Positions 1 through 9,287 of a stretch of DNA of 64,000 nucleotides are shown here, one piece after another. Where the stretch lies: assembly GCF_000242635.2 (NCBI RefSeq), contig NC_017770.1:2368669-2432668 (forward strand). The letters are read 5' to 3'. The DNA is from Solitalea canadensis DSM 3403. Lineage in GTDB: Bacteria > Bacteroidota > Bacteroidia > Sphingobacteriales > Sphingobacteriaceae. Below the pieces are notes generated by a model. It worked only from the letters and a program-made list of their open reading frames with translations. It did not search any database and was not told the DNA's origin. A program made the position numbers and the translations under genes. Each line of letters begins with the position of its first letter. The first letter of the stretch is position 1.

Positions 1-312
1 CCGACAAACGCGATTGCCTTGCATTATAAGATCAACAATTTTGCCGGCAATATTGCTGTGATTCCGGCCTACTCAAGAACGTTATGCGGAACATGTAATC
101 GCTTAAGAATTACTGCTACTGGAGATCTTAAATTGTGCTTATATGGCGACCCTGTTTTAAATGTCCGCGATCTTCTTCGGTCCGGAATCAGTGAAGAAAA
201 CTTGATTAAGACCATTCAAAATGCTGTACTTAATAAACCTTTAAACGGGTTCGAAGCAGAGAAACAAAAAACATCCTCCTTCCATGAAAGTATGTCAATA
301 ATTGGAGGATAA
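1..312 (+). CDS. moaA: GTP 3',8-cyclase MoaA, C-terminal part (5' end outside window)
   Basis: This is the 3' end of a radical-SAM gene of molybdenum cofactor biosynthesis; the reading frame is open from base 1, so the gene starts before the window. The visible protein has the second, C-terminal 4Fe-4S site of MoaA, C-x2-C-x13-C in the stretch CGTCNRLRITATGDLKLCLY, which in the family binds the GTP substrate. The protein ends in Ile-Gly-Gly; the conserved C-terminal Gly-Gly of MoaA is known to be needed for activity. The N-terminal CxxxCxxC radical-SAM motif is not in the window. A hairpin follows the stop codon. The family call is secure; the other molybdopterin genes are not visible here. 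Confidence 0.95.
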   Translation, partial: PTNAIALHYKINNFAGNIAVIPAYSRTLCGTCNRLRITATGDLKLCLYGDPVLNVRDLLRSGISEENLIKTIQNAVLNKPLNGFEAEKQKTSSFHESMSIIGG

Positions 313-316
313 AAAA

Positions 317-340
317 AGTCCTTGCTTAATGGCAAGGACT
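317..340. terminator. Intrinsic terminator between moaA and the convergent hypothetical gene
   Basis: Perfect 9-bp stem (AGTCCTTGC / GCAAGGACT) with a 6-base loop. On the minus strand the stem is followed by a run of seven T, so it should stop transcription of the minus-strand gene ending at 369; on the plus strand the T-tract is poor. Confidence 0.75.
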
Positions 341-368
341 CCTATATTGTCTGTAAAGAACCACAAAA

Positions 369-1070
369 CTACATGATCGTTTCCTGCGATTCTTGTTGAG
401 CCTTAAATTTATACCCAATCAATTTACCTGTTTGATAACCAGAGTTTGCAAACTCAAGCTGCTTTTGAATTAAAGTAATTTCATCCACTTCATTAAATGG
501 CGGAACCTGTAATTCAAACTCGAAACAATAGTTGATGGCAATTTTAATGATCTGGCTAATATTCTCATCTGTTATTTCCTCTTTCACCAAATTGTCAAAC
601 AAGAATCCTAACTGACTTTTACCTTCCGTATAAAAATGACGTTCTTTATTTACAAACACTCGTCCAAGTAAATACCCAATATCATTTATCCGGTTATATT
701 TTAATGAATCTGATAAAAAATTGTGAATGTGAATAATGCCACAATAAGATCTCGACCTATCCTCTTTCACATAATTACTTTTGAAAATCGGATGCTCAAG
801 CGGGAAGGTAAAAATGTTGGTGTGCATAGTAAACACCAACACGTCCCCACCGAAACGAATTCTACATTCAAACTTACTTACATCAACATATTCAATCTCA
901 ACACTAGGGTCAATATTTTTAAAGTCATCAGCCATCGCATGCGCCAAATCCTTTAATTGAGCTTTAAACTGTTGAAAAACGGAACAAGTTGTTCTGTATA
1001 TCTCTTGCTTAATGGATGAATGATTTTTCAGTCCATTTAATATCTGTTGATAATTTTCGTCCTTTTCCAT
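369..1070 (-). CDS. Conserved hypothetical protein, about 233 aa
   Basis: I do not recognise the family. The frame is open from 1118, but the Met at 1070 (MEKDENYQQ) is the more likely start because the upstream codons lie in an intergenic repeat. The protein is soluble, with no signal peptide or membrane segment. It has a helical N-terminal half (residues 1-60), a central mixed segment with aromatic and His-rich strands, and an acidic helical C-terminus. The FxF/HxH-rich middle (near CGIIHIHNF) is distinctive but matches no catalytic motif I know. It is convergent with moaA and downstream of proS on the same strand, separated by the repeat region. Existence as a gene is well supported; the function is unknown. 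Confidence 0.7.
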   Translation of the reverse strand: MEKDENYQQILNGLKNHSSIKQEIYRTTCSVFQQFKAQLKDLAHAMADDFKNIDPSVEIEYVDVSKFECRIRFGGDVLVFTMHTNIFTFPLEHPIFKSNYVKEDRSRSYCGIIHIHNFLSDSLKYNRINDIGYLLGRVFVNKERHFYTEGKSQLGFLFDNLVKEEITDENISQIIKIAINYCFEFELQVPPFNEVDEITLIQKQLEFANSGYQTGKLIGYKFKAQQESQETIM

Positions 1071-1073
1071 TGA

Positions 1074-1210
1074 TTTAGATATGTGATTTGAGATGTGAGA
1101 TAGGAGACAACTTTTCAAAATCTTTAGTTAATCTTCAAAACTCTAAACGATAAGGAGACAAGAGAAGTATCTTTCTCAAATCTCATATCCCATATCTCAC
1201 ATCTAAAAAT
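1074..1210. repeat. Inverted pair of the GAGATTTGAGA-type intergenic repeat
   Basis: Positions 1074-1110 carry a word-like repeat built from GAGAT, GTGAGAT and GATTTGAGA units. Positions 1174-1210 carry the same family in the opposite orientation (TCTCAAATCTCATATCCCAT continuing into CACATCTAAA). The second copy runs directly into the proS stop codon and the first ends four bases before the start codon of the downstream gene. Other copies are at 9061-9120 and 9759-9842. Confidence 0.75.
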
Positions 1211-2685
1211 TAATACGCTATTGCAAACAATACACGTTGTGTAGATGGATTACCGGTTAAGATACATTTACCATCTTCCAAAGGGTTATCCAAAGGAATA
1301 CAACGAATAGTAGCTTTTGTTTCTTCCTTAATACGTTGCTCGGTTTCGTCAGTTCCATCCCAATGAGCGGAAACAAAACCAGCTTTAGTTTCGAGTACTT
1401 TTTTAAACTCTTCGTAAGTATCTACTTTTGTGATATTATCGCCACGGAAAGCCTGTGCTTTTTTATAAATATTATCCTGAATCTCTTCCAATAAGTTTTC
1501 AATCTTATTAGCAAGATCATTCATCTGCAATACCATTTTTTCCTTAGTGTCGCGACGAGCAACTTCCACCGTTTGATTTTCAAGATCACGTGCGCCAATT
1601 GCGATGCGTACCGGAACTCCTTTTAACTCCCACTCCGCAAACTTAAAGCCCGGACGTTGTGTATCACGGTTATCATATTTAACCGAAATGCCTTTTGCTT
1701 CCAGTTCTTTTTTAAGACTGTTTACAACAGCTGAAATTTTATCAGCTTCTTCATCGCTTTTATAGATTGGCACCACAACTACCTGTATTGGCGCTAATTT
1801 TGGAGGAAGCACCAAACCGTCGTCATCAGAATGAGCCATTACCAACGCACCCATTAAACGGGTTGAAACCCCCCATGAGGTAGCCCAAACATAGTCTAAT
1901 TTACCATCCTTACCAGTAAACTTAACATCAAATGCTTTAGCAAAATTTTGTCCCAAGAAGTGTGATGTACCAGCTTGTAATGCTTTACCATCCTGCATTA
2001 ATGCTTCGATACAGTAAGTATCCAAGGCCCCTGCAAAACGTTCATTTGGTGTTTTACGACCTTTTACAACAGGTAATGCCATCCAATTTTCAACGAAATC
2101 GGCATATACATCCAACATTTGTTCTGTTTCTGCAATTGCTTCTTCCGCAGTAGCATGTGCGGTATGACCTTCTTGCCATAAAAACTCAGCCGTGCGTAAA
2201 AATAAGCGGGTACGCATTTCCCAACGAACAACGTTTGCCCACTGGTTAACCAAGATCGGAAGATCACGATATGACTGAATCCAACCTTTATACGTGTTCC
2301 ATATAATAGTTTCAGAAGTTGGACGAACAATCAATTCTTCTTCCAGTTTGGCATCCGGATCTACTACAACTCCCCCATTTTCAGGATCATTTTTTAAACG
2401 ATAATGGGTTACCACGGCACATTCTTTGGCAAACCCTTCAACGTGATCAGCCTCTTTTGATAAAAATGATTTGGGGATAAATAAGGGGAAATAAGCGTTC
2501 GAATGTCCGGTGTCTTTAAACTTTTTGTCTAAAACGGCTTGCATCTTCTCCCATATAGAATATCCATAAGGTTTAATGACCATGCAGCCACGAACCGATG
2601 AATGCTCCGCTAAGTCTGCCTTCATTACCAATTCATTGTACCATTGAGAATAATCTGCTTCTCTGCTCGTTAGGTCTTTTGCCAT
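1210..2685 (-). CDS. proS: Proline--tRNA ligase (class II, archaeal/eukaryote-like type)
   Basis: Charges tRNA-Pro with proline in the cytoplasm. At 491 aa it has the short ProS type 3 architecture, without the editing domain inserted in E. coli-type ProS. Class II motif 2 is visible as [20 protein letters not shown], with its Arg and TxE; motif 3 appears as [19 protein letters not shown]. An anticodon-binding domain follows ([15 protein letters not shown] onward). The C-terminal extension contains a Cys pair and ends in Ala-Tyr, as is typical for this type, where the terminal Tyr contacts the active site. The start [16 protein letters not shown] fits the family. It is divergent from the lipoprotein gene at 2831 with 145 bases between them for promoters. 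Confidence 0.97.
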   Translation of the reverse strand: MAKDLTSREADYSQWYNELVMKADLAEHSSVRGCMVIKPYGYSIWEKMQAVLDKKFKDTGHSNAYFPLFIPKSFLSKEADHVEGFAKECAVVTHYRLKNDPENGGVVVDPDAKLEEELIVRPTSETIIWNTYKGWIQSYRDLPILVNQWANVVRWEMRTRLFLRTAEFLWQEGHTAHATAEEAIAETEQMLDVYADFVENWMALPVVKGRKTPNERFAGALDTYCIEALMQDGKALQAGTSHFLGQNFAKAFDVKFTGKDGKLDYVWATSWGVSTRLMGALVMAHSDDDGLVLPPKLAPIQVVVVPIYKSDEEADKISAVVNSLKKELEAKGISVKYDNRDTQRPGFKFAEWELKGVPVRIAIGARDLENQTVEVARRDTKEKMVLQMNDLANKIENLLEEIQDNIYKKAQAFRGDNITKVDTYEEFKKVLETKAGFVSAHWDGTDETEQRIKEETKATIRCIPLDNPLEDGKCILTGNPSTQRVLFAIAY

Positions 2686-2830
2686 AAAAAATGTTACTTA
2701 TACTTTTAATTGTTACCAATACGTTATGTATTGTAAATACTCTGTTAAAAATTCTTGTTTGAGCAACCAAAAATAGAAATTTGTCATCTAAGTATAGAAT
2801 GATTAATTTTAGAATCTAATTTTATTGGCC

Positions 2831-3790
2831 ATGAAAAGTAAATTATTTCTCGCAATTGCCGCCTCAGTGCTACTGGGAGCGTGTTCTTCTTCGAAAATGG
2901 CTCAAAACTCACCCAAAGAATCTGTAGATAATGACCTTTATTTTACGAATGTTAAGGTGAGTGAACCAATCACATATGCTTCAAACAATACTAATTCTTC
3001 TCGTACAGAAAATAATGACGGTCCGCTGACACGTTACTATGATCCAAATGATGATGAATATTATTACTCAAACAGAATAAATAAGTTTTATTACCCAGGA
3101 GGTTATAGCACTTATTTTGATGATTATTATAATCCTTATCGTCCGTACACTTCATTTAATTACGGAATGGGGTATTATGATCCTTTCTATAGCAGTTCTT
3201 ATTACTGGAACCGCCCTTATTATTGGGGAATGCCTTCTAATTATTTCTCAATGTCATTTGGTTTCGGTTGGGGATATCCTTCATATGGTTACGGATACGG
3301 TTATTCTCCTTACTGCTATAACAATTACTTAGGATATTATTATAATACTCCTTGGTACGGAGGAGGTTATTATCCTGGTTATTATGTGTATAACGTGGCT
3401 CCAAGCCGTACATACAATAATTATGGACCTCGCAATGCCAGTGGTGGTACTAATATAAACCGCCCAAGAGGAACTACTCGTCCGGGTACTGATGCTTACA
3501 TTCCAAGAGGTAGTGGTTCATCAGTAGGATCAACTCGTCCAGCATGGCGCCCTGAGAATACCGGAGGTACAAATAATAGTGGAAATACTGCTCGTCCTCG
3601 CGATCGTTCAAACGGATCTGGTTCGACAGAAACTACTCGTCCTACAACAACTCGACCATCTTATGATGGAGGCTCGCGCGGCACAGAATCTCGTCCTTCT
3701 TATACCCCTCCTCCTTCTCGCTCAGGTGGCGAAAGTAGAGGTAGCGGTGGAAATAATGGAGGAAGTGCAAGACCACGTTCAAGAAATTAA
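2831..3790 (+). CDS. Tyr/Gly-rich secreted lipoprotein
   Basis: The N-terminus MKSKLFLAIAASVLLGAC is a lipoprotein signal peptide with lipobox LLGA-C. The ATG at 2831 is preferred over the in-frame TTG at 2825. The mature part has an acidic, Asn-rich linker, a Tyr/Gly/Pro/Trp-rich middle (about residues 60-190) with many YY, GYG and YNN steps, and an Arg/Gly/Ser/Thr-rich low-complexity tail (about 195-319) with repeated TRP and RPS elements. Such composition suggests an extended surface or envelope protein rather than an enzyme. I know no defined function; homologues are common in Sphingobacteriaceae. A strong terminator follows at 3809. Confidence 0.85.
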   Translation: MKSKLFLAIAASVLLGACSSSKMAQNSPKESVDNDLYFTNVKVSEPITYASNNTNSSRTENNDGPLTRYYDPNDDEYYYSNRINKFYYPGGYSTYFDDYYNPYRPYTSFNYGMGYYDPFYSSSYYWNRPYYWGMPSNYFSMSFGFGWGYPSYGYGYGYSPYCYNNYLGYYYNTPWYGGGYYPGYYVYNVAPSRTYNNYGPRNASGGTNINRPRGTTRPGTDAYIPRGSGSSVGSTRPAWRPENTGGTNNSGNTARPRDRSNGSGSTETTRPTTTRPSYDGGSRGTESRPSYTPPPSRSGGESRGSGGNNGGSARPRSRN

Positions 3791-3808
3791 TCATTCAATA
3801 CAATATTA

Positions 3809-3860
3809 AATACTGCATACTCTTTCTACATTCTTGTAATCAGATATGCAGTATTTTTTT
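3809..3860 (+). terminator. Intrinsic terminator after the Tyr/Gly-rich lipoprotein gene
   Basis: Perfect 11-bp stem AATACTGCATA (3809-3819) / TATGCAGTATT (3845-3855), followed directly by a run of T to 3860. Confidence 0.8.
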
Positions 3861-3913
3861 GTCCAAATCTCAGTAATCAACAATTCATTAAAAGCGATAA
3901 AACTCTCTTACAA

Positions 3914-5413
3914 ATGAAAATCAAGAATTTAATATATTTCGTTCCTTTCTTAATAACACCCTTCTCTTTAAAAGCCCAATATGCTTCAGATGGACTTAAG
4001 TTTTCTCAACCTGCGTTAAATGGCAATGCAAGATATTTATCAATAGGCGGTGCTCAAGGCTCACTTGGGGGCGATTTAGGTTCTTTAAGTGGTAATCCAG
4101 CCGGTGTCGGAATGTTTCGTAAATCAGACATCTCCTTTAGTTTACAGTATAATAACAATTCTGCAGAAGGCAGCTATTTAAATTCACCTTCACAAAAAGA
4201 AAGTGCAAACAACTTTAAACTAAGCAATTTCAGTGCTGCATTTCCTATTTACATCAATAGGTCAAAAGTTAATGAAATTAGTAATGAATGGGTAGGTGTT
4301 GTATTTGGTGTAGGCTATAACCGAACGAATGATTTCTATGCTAATTTTAATTTTAATGGAAGAAACGCCAATAACTCTATTACACAATCCTATGCGCAAG
4401 AAGCTTCTGCTATTGGAACTACAAATGATTTACTTCCAAGTCGTTTAGGGTACGCTTATGATAATTACTTAATAGACGAAGAAGCTAATGACCCAGTAAC
4501 AGGCAAAGTATTATATACGCCTATTAGTACGGGAAATGTAGATCAATGGATCAATAATAAATATGATGGTAGCCAATCGGAAACCAATGTAAGTTTGGCA
4601 ACGAATTACGGAAATAAGCTTTATTTAGGAGGTTCATTAACTTTTACCAACCAAAAATATAACATGGAAGGTTTTTTCCGTGAAAGTGGTATTCAGAGTA
4701 TTTTCCAGAATCCAAATACTAGTGTGGTTTCAATGGATGAAAAACAAAATCTTTCTGTAAAAGGAACTGGTTTTTCTGGAAAATTGGGTGCTATCTATCG
4801 TCCGGTTGATGAATTGCGACTTGGAGGAACAATCTATTTCCCTACTTCATGGAATATGCAAGAAGATTACGTATATGATCTTAACTCAACAGCAAAGGAT
4901 GGCACAGTCCGTCGACCTTCGCAATTAGATCCAAGCTATTTTGAATATACCTTAACGACCCCATTTAAATTTAATATCGGTGCTTCTTATTTTATTGGAA
5001 AGTCGGCCTTTATTTCAGCTGATGTTGACTTTATTGATTATTCGAGCATGAAATTAAGTTCAAATGATATCGATCTAGACAATAATTTTAAAACAGAAGT
5101 TAGACAAAACTATAGATCAGCCATCAATGTTCATTTGGGTGGAGAAGTTAAATTTGATCAATTAAGTGTTCGTGCCGGATTTGCGCAATATGGTAATCCA
5201 TTCTCCGAAAATTCAGTAAATGATGGAAAACGTAACTATTATACAAGCGGTATTGGTTATCGTATTAATAACTTTTATGTGGATGCTGCTTATGTAAATT
5301 CCTCGTTTAATACAACTTATCGTCCGTATTTACTAGATGATTTCTCTGAACCAGTTATCAACATTAAACAAAGAACAAACTCTGTTGTATTAACAGTTGG
5401 TACACGTTTTTAA
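3914..5413 (+). CDS. OmpP1/FadL-type outer membrane beta-barrel protein
   Basis: A 499-aa protein with a Sec signal peptide ending near SLKAQ and a beta-barrel composition. The N-terminal region ARYLSIGGAQGSLGGDLGSL followed by SGNPAGVGMF is the signature of the OmpP1/FadL/TodX family in Bacteroidota, often annotated as hemin receptor although hydrophobic-compound transport is the established role of FadL. The chain alternates strands and Asn-rich loops and ends in Arg-Phe, a terminal aromatic as needed for BAM-dependent insertion. It is flanked by terminators on both sides, so it is probably monocistronic. The substrate is unknown. Confidence 0.88.
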   Translation: MKIKNLIYFVPFLITPFSLKAQYASDGLKFSQPALNGNARYLSIGGAQGSLGGDLGSLSGNPAGVGMFRKSDISFSLQYNNNSAEGSYLNSPSQKESANNFKLSNFSAAFPIYINRSKVNEISNEWVGVVFGVGYNRTNDFYANFNFNGRNANNSITQSYAQEASAIGTTNDLLPSRLGYAYDNYLIDEEANDPVTGKVLYTPISTGNVDQWINNKYDGSQSETNVSLATNYGNKLYLGGSLTFTNQKYNMEGFFRESGIQSIFQNPNTSVVSMDEKQNLSVKGTGFSGKLGAIYRPVDELRLGGTIYFPTSWNMQEDYVYDLNSTAKDGTVRRPSQLDPSYFEYTLTTPFKFNIGASYFIGKSAFISADVDFIDYSSMKLSSNDIDLDNNFKTEVRQNYRSAINVHLGGEVKFDQLSVRAGFAQYGNPFSENSVNDGKRNYYTSGIGYRINNFYVDAAYVNSSFNTTYRPYLLDDFSEPVINIKQRTNSVVLTVGTRF

Positions 5414-5440
5414 GGAATCAGAAAATATAGCTTTTTTAAC

Positions 5441-5480
5441 ACAAAGGTTACGGTAAATCACCGTAACCTTTGTTATTTTT
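5441..5480 (+). terminator. Intrinsic terminator after the OmpP1-like gene
   Basis: Perfect 14-bp stem ACAAAGGTTACGGT (5441-5454) / ACCGTAACCTTTGT (5460-5473), loop AAATC, followed by TATTTTT. Confidence 0.85.
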
Positions 5481-5489
5481 GAACCTGAT

Positions 5490-6494
5490 ATGCGTATTCT
5501 CTTTACTATACTTCTTCTAACGAAAACCTTCACTTGCTTTTCACAGGAAACTACTGTTTCTCAATCTTATAAAGGAACCATCAATAATAAATATGCTGTT
5601 ATAATGGACCTTACGACCAAAAAAGATAGGGTAACAGGATCCTATTATTATGTTTCAAAGCAACAGCCTATACCCCTTAACGGTTATCTATCTGGTAATA
5701 AGCTGATTTTAAGAGAATTCAACAGTAATGACAGCCAAAAAACATTGGCTACTTTTGAAGGAACTGTTACATCAACTTCCATTCAAGGCACCTGGAAAAA
5801 TGCGGACGGAACTAAGAGCTTTCCTTTCCTGCTTAATATAACAAAAGGTGATGAAAAGGTATTCGCCTATAATTTTGTTGTAAATGATGGATCGCCAAAA
5901 TATACCATTAAGTTTAGTGTAGAAACTTGCGAAGGTGACGAATGCAGAGGGAATGCCTCTATTAAGCTAATAGATAAAACAACCCACAAACTAATCCAGG
6001 TTCTTTATTCTGAAGATTTATTCTTCTACATGGATAAAAACAAAAAACCAACTACCAACATTATTGAATTATATGGTGAACAGAGTCCATTTATTTTTGA
6101 TGATTTCAATTTTGATGGAAATACAGAGCTCGCTGTAAGAAACGGCAACAACAGTGGTTATGGAGGGCCATCATATGATGTTTATTTATTCGCTCCTGCT
6201 TCAAAAGAGTTTGTGCTTAACGATCAGCTTACTACAATGGCAACCGAAAACCTTGGTATGTTTTCTACAGACCACAAAAACAAGCGATTAACGACTTTTA
6301 CAAAATCGGGTTGCTGTTGGCATCAAACAAGTTCGTATGTTTGGCGTAATAATAAACCTATTGAGGTTTACAAAGTAACAGAAGACGCAACAGGTGCCGG
6401 TGAGTACATGAGTGTGATCACAGAAACGCTTGTAAACGGTAAATGGAACAAAAAGGTTAAGACATACAAAACCAGCGATTATTATAAAGAATAA
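5490..6494 (+). CDS. Secreted hypothetical protein, XAC2610/FG-GAP-like C-terminal region
   Basis: A 334-aa exported protein with signal peptide MRILFTILLLTKTFTCFSQ. Residues of about 20-115 form a beta-rich domain with repeated small-molecule-binding-like strands (GSYYYV, GYLSGNKL, GTWKNADGT). The second half contains FDDFNFDGNTELAVRNG, a DxNxDG-type calcium-binding loop seen in FG-GAP/dockerin-like and XAC2610-related proteins. A GCCWH motif lies near the C-terminus. There is no recognisable catalytic site. It is only 41 bases upstream of the UbiD-family gene, but a functional link is not evident. A similar calcium loop occurs in the lipoprotein at 25594. Confidence 0.75.
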   Translation: MRILFTILLLTKTFTCFSQETTVSQSYKGTINNKYAVIMDLTTKKDRVTGSYYYVSKQQPIPLNGYLSGNKLILREFNSNDSQKTLATFEGTVTSTSIQGTWKNADGTKSFPFLLNITKGDEKVFAYNFVVNDGSPKYTIKFSVETCEGDECRGNASIKLIDKTTHKLIQVLYSEDLFFYMDKNKKPTTNIIELYGEQSPFIFDDFNFDGNTELAVRNGNNSGYGGPSYDVYLFAPASKEFVLNDQLTTMATENLGMFSTDHKNKRLTTFTKSGCCWHQTSSYVWRNNKPIEVYKVTEDATGAGEYMSVITETLVNGKWNKKVKTYKTSDYYKE

Positions 6495-6535
6495 TGTACT
6501 TATACCTTCAATCTGATATTAGATATTAAAAGGAA

Positions 6536-8446
6536 ATGGCATACAAAAATCTTCAGCACTTCATAGAAACCCTAGAGAAAAACAATCAACTAGTCAGGAT
6601 TAAAGAATATGTAAATCCGGAGTTGGAAGTTACGGAAATAACCGACCGTGTATCAAAAGTTTACGGCCCTGCCCTACTATTTGAAAACACTGGAACTGAT
6701 TTTCCTTTGCTAATCAATTCAATGGGTAATTATGAGCGCATGTGTATGGCTTTAGGCATAAATCACATGGACGAAATTACACATGATATTGAAGCATTAT
6801 TTAAAACTCTGACAGGGCCAAAAGAAGGTTTGTTGGATAAGCTAAAGATGCTACCTAAACTTGGTCAGATTGCTTCGTGGATGCCTAAGGTTGTATCCGG
6901 CAGAGGAGAATGCCAGGAGGTAGTAATGACTAATCCTGATATCACTAAATTCCCTGTATTAAAATGCTGGCCGGAAGATGGCGGTCCGTTTATCACTTTA
7001 CCCGTTATTCATACAAAAGATCCAATTACCGGTATAAGGAATGTGGGTATGTACCGTATGCAAATTTTCGGTCCGCAATTAACCGCTTTGCATTGGCATA
7101 AACACAAGGTATCAGCCCGTCATTTTAATGAATATAAAAAACTAGGTCAGAAAATGCCTGTAGCAGTAGCACTAGGTGGAGACCCTGTTTATACATACGC
7201 TGCTACGGCTCCACTTCCAGATGGAATTGATGAGTACATGTTGGCAGGTTTCTTACGCAAGAAAAAGGTAGAACTTGTACAATGTTTAACACAAGATGTT
7301 CAGGTTCCGGCAGATGCTGATATTATTATTGAAGGATATGTTGACCCAGAGGAAGACTTCATTTGGGAAGGTCCGTTTGGAGATCATACTGGTTATTACT
7401 CTTTAGCCGACTGGTATCCTCGTTTCCATATTACTTGCATTACCCATCGTAAAAATGCTGTTTATCCTGCTACCATTGTAGGTATTCCTCCGCAAGAAGA
7501 TGCATGGATCGGTAAAGCCACAGAACGCATTTTCCTTGCTCCTATTAAAATGACCATGGTTCCTGAAATAGTAGACATGGTGTTGCCAATGGAAGGGGTG
7601 TTCCATAACCTGGTGATCGTTAAGATCAAAAAAAGTTACCCGGGTCAGGCCTTAAAAGTAATGAATTCGATGTGGGGAGCCGGACAAATGATGTTTACCA
7701 AAATGATCATTGTTGTTGATGGTGACGTAAATATTCATGATAATGCTGCTGTAGCGAAGTACATTTCTGCTAATGTTGATCCTGAGTCGGATATTCTTTT
7801 CACTCAAGGCCCGATGGATGTGCTGGATCACTCCTGCTCGAAAATGGCTTTCGGTGGCAAAATGGGAATCGACGCAACTCAAAAACTTCCGGAAGAATTA
7901 AGAGGAAACGGAGAATTTGCATCAAAAGCAACTCCTGATTCAATTAATAAAGAGGAAGTGAAAGCGAACTTCTCTGAAATCATTGACATCAATGATGCTT
8001 TATTAAAAATTGGCATTTCGCTGGTCATTGTTTCTGTTGAGAAAAACCGTAAAGGTCATATCGAAGAATTGAACAAACAATTATTCAATACTGCTCCATT
8101 TAAAAATGTGAAGGTTGTGCTGTACCTGGAGCATACAATCGACATTTCAGATATCGCAGATGCAGTTTGGCGTTTTTCAAACAATGTAGATCCTCGTCGC
8201 GATGGCTTTATCATTAAAGCTGAAAATAACCATGAAACTTCTCACGTTGGATTGGATGGAACACGTAAAACAAAAGAATTTGATGGTTTTGAGAGAGACT
8301 GGCCAAATATCCTGGCCTCAACCACTGAAACCATTGAACATATTGATAAACTGTGGGATAAATTAGGATTAGGCAAGTTTATTACTTCTCCATCATTAAA
8401 GTACCAAAAACAGCTTTATAAAGGCGGTGCAGTTGCTGAAGAATAA
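6536..8446 (+). CDS. UbiD family (de)carboxylase, prenyl-FMN dependent
   Basis: A 636-aa member of the UbiD family, enzymes that decarboxylate aromatic or unsaturated acids using prenylated FMN made by UbiX. Visible family features are the N-terminal domain with LLFENTG and INSMGNYERM, the mid-region NVGMYRMQIFG and ALHWHKHK, the PVAVALGGDP segment, and the catalytic block DFIWEGPFGDHTGYY with its conserved Glu and Asp. It is longer than E. coli UbiD (about 500 aa). Long forms in Bacteroidota are often annotated as menaquinone biosynthesis decarboxylase of the futalosine pathway (MqnL-like), but no other mqn gene and no ubiX is in the window, so the substrate stays open. The start MAYKNLQHFIETLEKNNQL is typical. 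Confidence 0.9.
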   Translation: MAYKNLQHFIETLEKNNQLVRIKEYVNPELEVTEITDRVSKVYGPALLFENTGTDFPLLINSMGNYERMCMALGINHMDEITHDIEALFKTLTGPKEGLLDKLKMLPKLGQIASWMPKVVSGRGECQEVVMTNPDITKFPVLKCWPEDGGPFITLPVIHTKDPITGIRNVGMYRMQIFGPQLTALHWHKHKVSARHFNEYKKLGQKMPVAVALGGDPVYTYAATAPLPDGIDEYMLAGFLRKKKVELVQCLTQDVQVPADADIIIEGYVDPEEDFIWEGPFGDHTGYYSLADWYPRFHITCITHRKNAVYPATIVGIPPQEDAWIGKATERIFLAPIKMTMVPEIVDMVLPMEGVFHNLVIVKIKKSYPGQALKVMNSMWGAGQMMFTKMIIVVDGDVNIHDNAAVAKYISANVDPESDILFTQGPMDVLDHSCSKMAFGGKMGIDATQKLPEELRGNGEFASKATPDSINKEEVKANFSEIIDINDALLKIGISLVIVSVEKNRKGHIEELNKQLFNTAPFKNVKVVLYLEHTIDISDIADAVWRFSNNVDPRRDGFIIKAENNHETSHVGLDGTRKTKEFDGFERDWPNILASTTETIEHIDKLWDKLGLGKFITSPSLKYQKQLYKGGAVAEE

Positions 8447-8472
8447 GTAACCTTAGCCGCTAATTTTTCGTT

Positions 8473-8525
8473 AAAGTTTTAAGAATTAAATGAAATTATA
8501 GTAATTTAATTCTTAAAACTTTTTT
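8473..8525 (+). terminator. Terminator after the UbiD-family gene
   Basis: Perfect 19-bp AT-rich inverted repeat, AAAGTTTTAAGAATTAAAT (8473-8491) and its complement (8504-8522), followed by further T residues. Confidence 0.75.
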
Positions 8526-8544
8526 ACTTTATAACTAACCTATT

Positions 8545-9060
8545 ATGATCAAAAAAATTTTAGTGAGCTTAGTATCGCTTGTGATATTGTTGCTTATAGT
8601 TTCATTCTTTTTACCTTCTAAGTACGAAGTATCACGTTCAACAGTGATCAACGCTCCTGTCGAAAAGGTATTTGCAGAGTTTAATGATTTTAACAGCTGG
8701 GCTCAATGGAATACTTTTGATGATATGTATACTGATATTAAGTATAATACGTCAAATCCTAGTTTTGGAGCCGGAGCTAAACAATCGTGGACAAGCAAAA
8801 AAGGCAATGGTGCTATGGAAATAACAGAAAGTATTCCAAACCAAGAAATTAAAATGACTTTGAGATTTGAAGGTTTCGACGAGCCTATGCTTGGAAATTT
8901 TCAGTTTGAACAAGCTGGAAATGGAACCAAAGTAACCTGGACCGATAAAGGATCAATGGGCAATAATCCGATTTATAAATATATGGGATTAATGATGAAC
9001 TCAATGATCGGTGGTAACATGGAAAAATCATTCGAGAACGTTAAAAAGATTTGTGAATAA
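8545..9060 (+). CDS. SRPBCC (START/polyketide cyclase-like) family protein
   Basis: A 171-aa protein with one N-terminal membrane segment (residues 4-24, ILVSLVSLVILLLIVSFF) followed by a SRPBCC/Bet v1-like ligand-binding domain. The family pattern RSTVINAPVEKVFAEFNDFNSWAQWNTFDD at the start of the domain and GNFQFEQAGNGTKVTWTDKG near its end support the call. Such domains bind hydrophobic ligands in a cavity; no enzyme activity can be read from the sequence. The membrane anchor places the domain at the inner membrane, orientation not determined. Monocistronic, between a terminator and a repeat region. Confidence 0.85.
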   Translation: MIKKILVSLVSLVILLLIVSFFLPSKYEVSRSTVINAPVEKVFAEFNDFNSWAQWNTFDDMYTDIKYNTSNPSFGAGAKQSWTSKKGNGAMEITESIPNQEIKMTLRFEGFDEPMLGNFQFEQAGNGTKVTWTDKGSMGNNPIYKYMGLMMNSMIGGNMEKSFENVKKICE

Positions 9061-9120
9061 TTTTTGAGATTTGAGTTGAGGGATATGAGATTTGAGACCT
9101 TTCTTATATCCCATACCTCA
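9061..9120. repeat. GAGATTTGAGA-type repeat directly after the SRPBCC gene
   Basis: GAGATTTGAGTTGAGGGATATGAGATTTGAGA units followed by a partial inverted copy (TTATATCCCATACCTCAGAT). Same family as 1074-1210 and 9759-9842; it begins immediately after the stop codon. Confidence 0.65.
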
Positions 9121-9137
9121 GATAAATTCTTTTCGTA

Positions 9138-9217
9138 TTTGTCATGCTGAGGTACGAAGCATCTGTTTCTTTTAGGCACCCATAACTAACAGATCCTTCC
9201 TTCGTCAGGATGACAAG
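9138..9217. repeat. REP-like imperfect palindrome (GTCATnCTGA element)
   Basis: Left arm 9138-9167 begins TTTGTCATGCTGAGG; right arm 9188-9217 is its imperfect complement (24 of 30 positions pair) with a 20-base loop. The words GTCATGCTGA and GTCATCCTGACGAAGGAAGGATCTG recur in intergenic regions of many Bacteroidota genomes as far as I recall. No transposase of the TnpREP type is in the window. Confidence 0.65.
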
Positions 9218-9287
9218 ATTATGTTAGTTTTTTGAGGGTCAATCCTTAAAGGACATTGCCGATAACCCTTGTAGTTACTTGTTACCG

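Noticed and set aside
2064-2330. 88-codon frame on the minus strand inside proS
   Set aside because: Overlaps the well-supported proS frame; composition is that of a frame-shifted shadow.
3117-3332. Open frame inside the Tyr/Gly-rich lipoprotein gene
   Set aside because: Low-complexity shadow of the real gene in another frame, rich in Ile/Thr; no ribosome site of its own.
3420-3790. Repeated Arg/Gly/Thr codons as a possible repeat array or CRISPR
   Set aside because: Repeats are protein-level low complexity without regular spacing or conserved DNA units.
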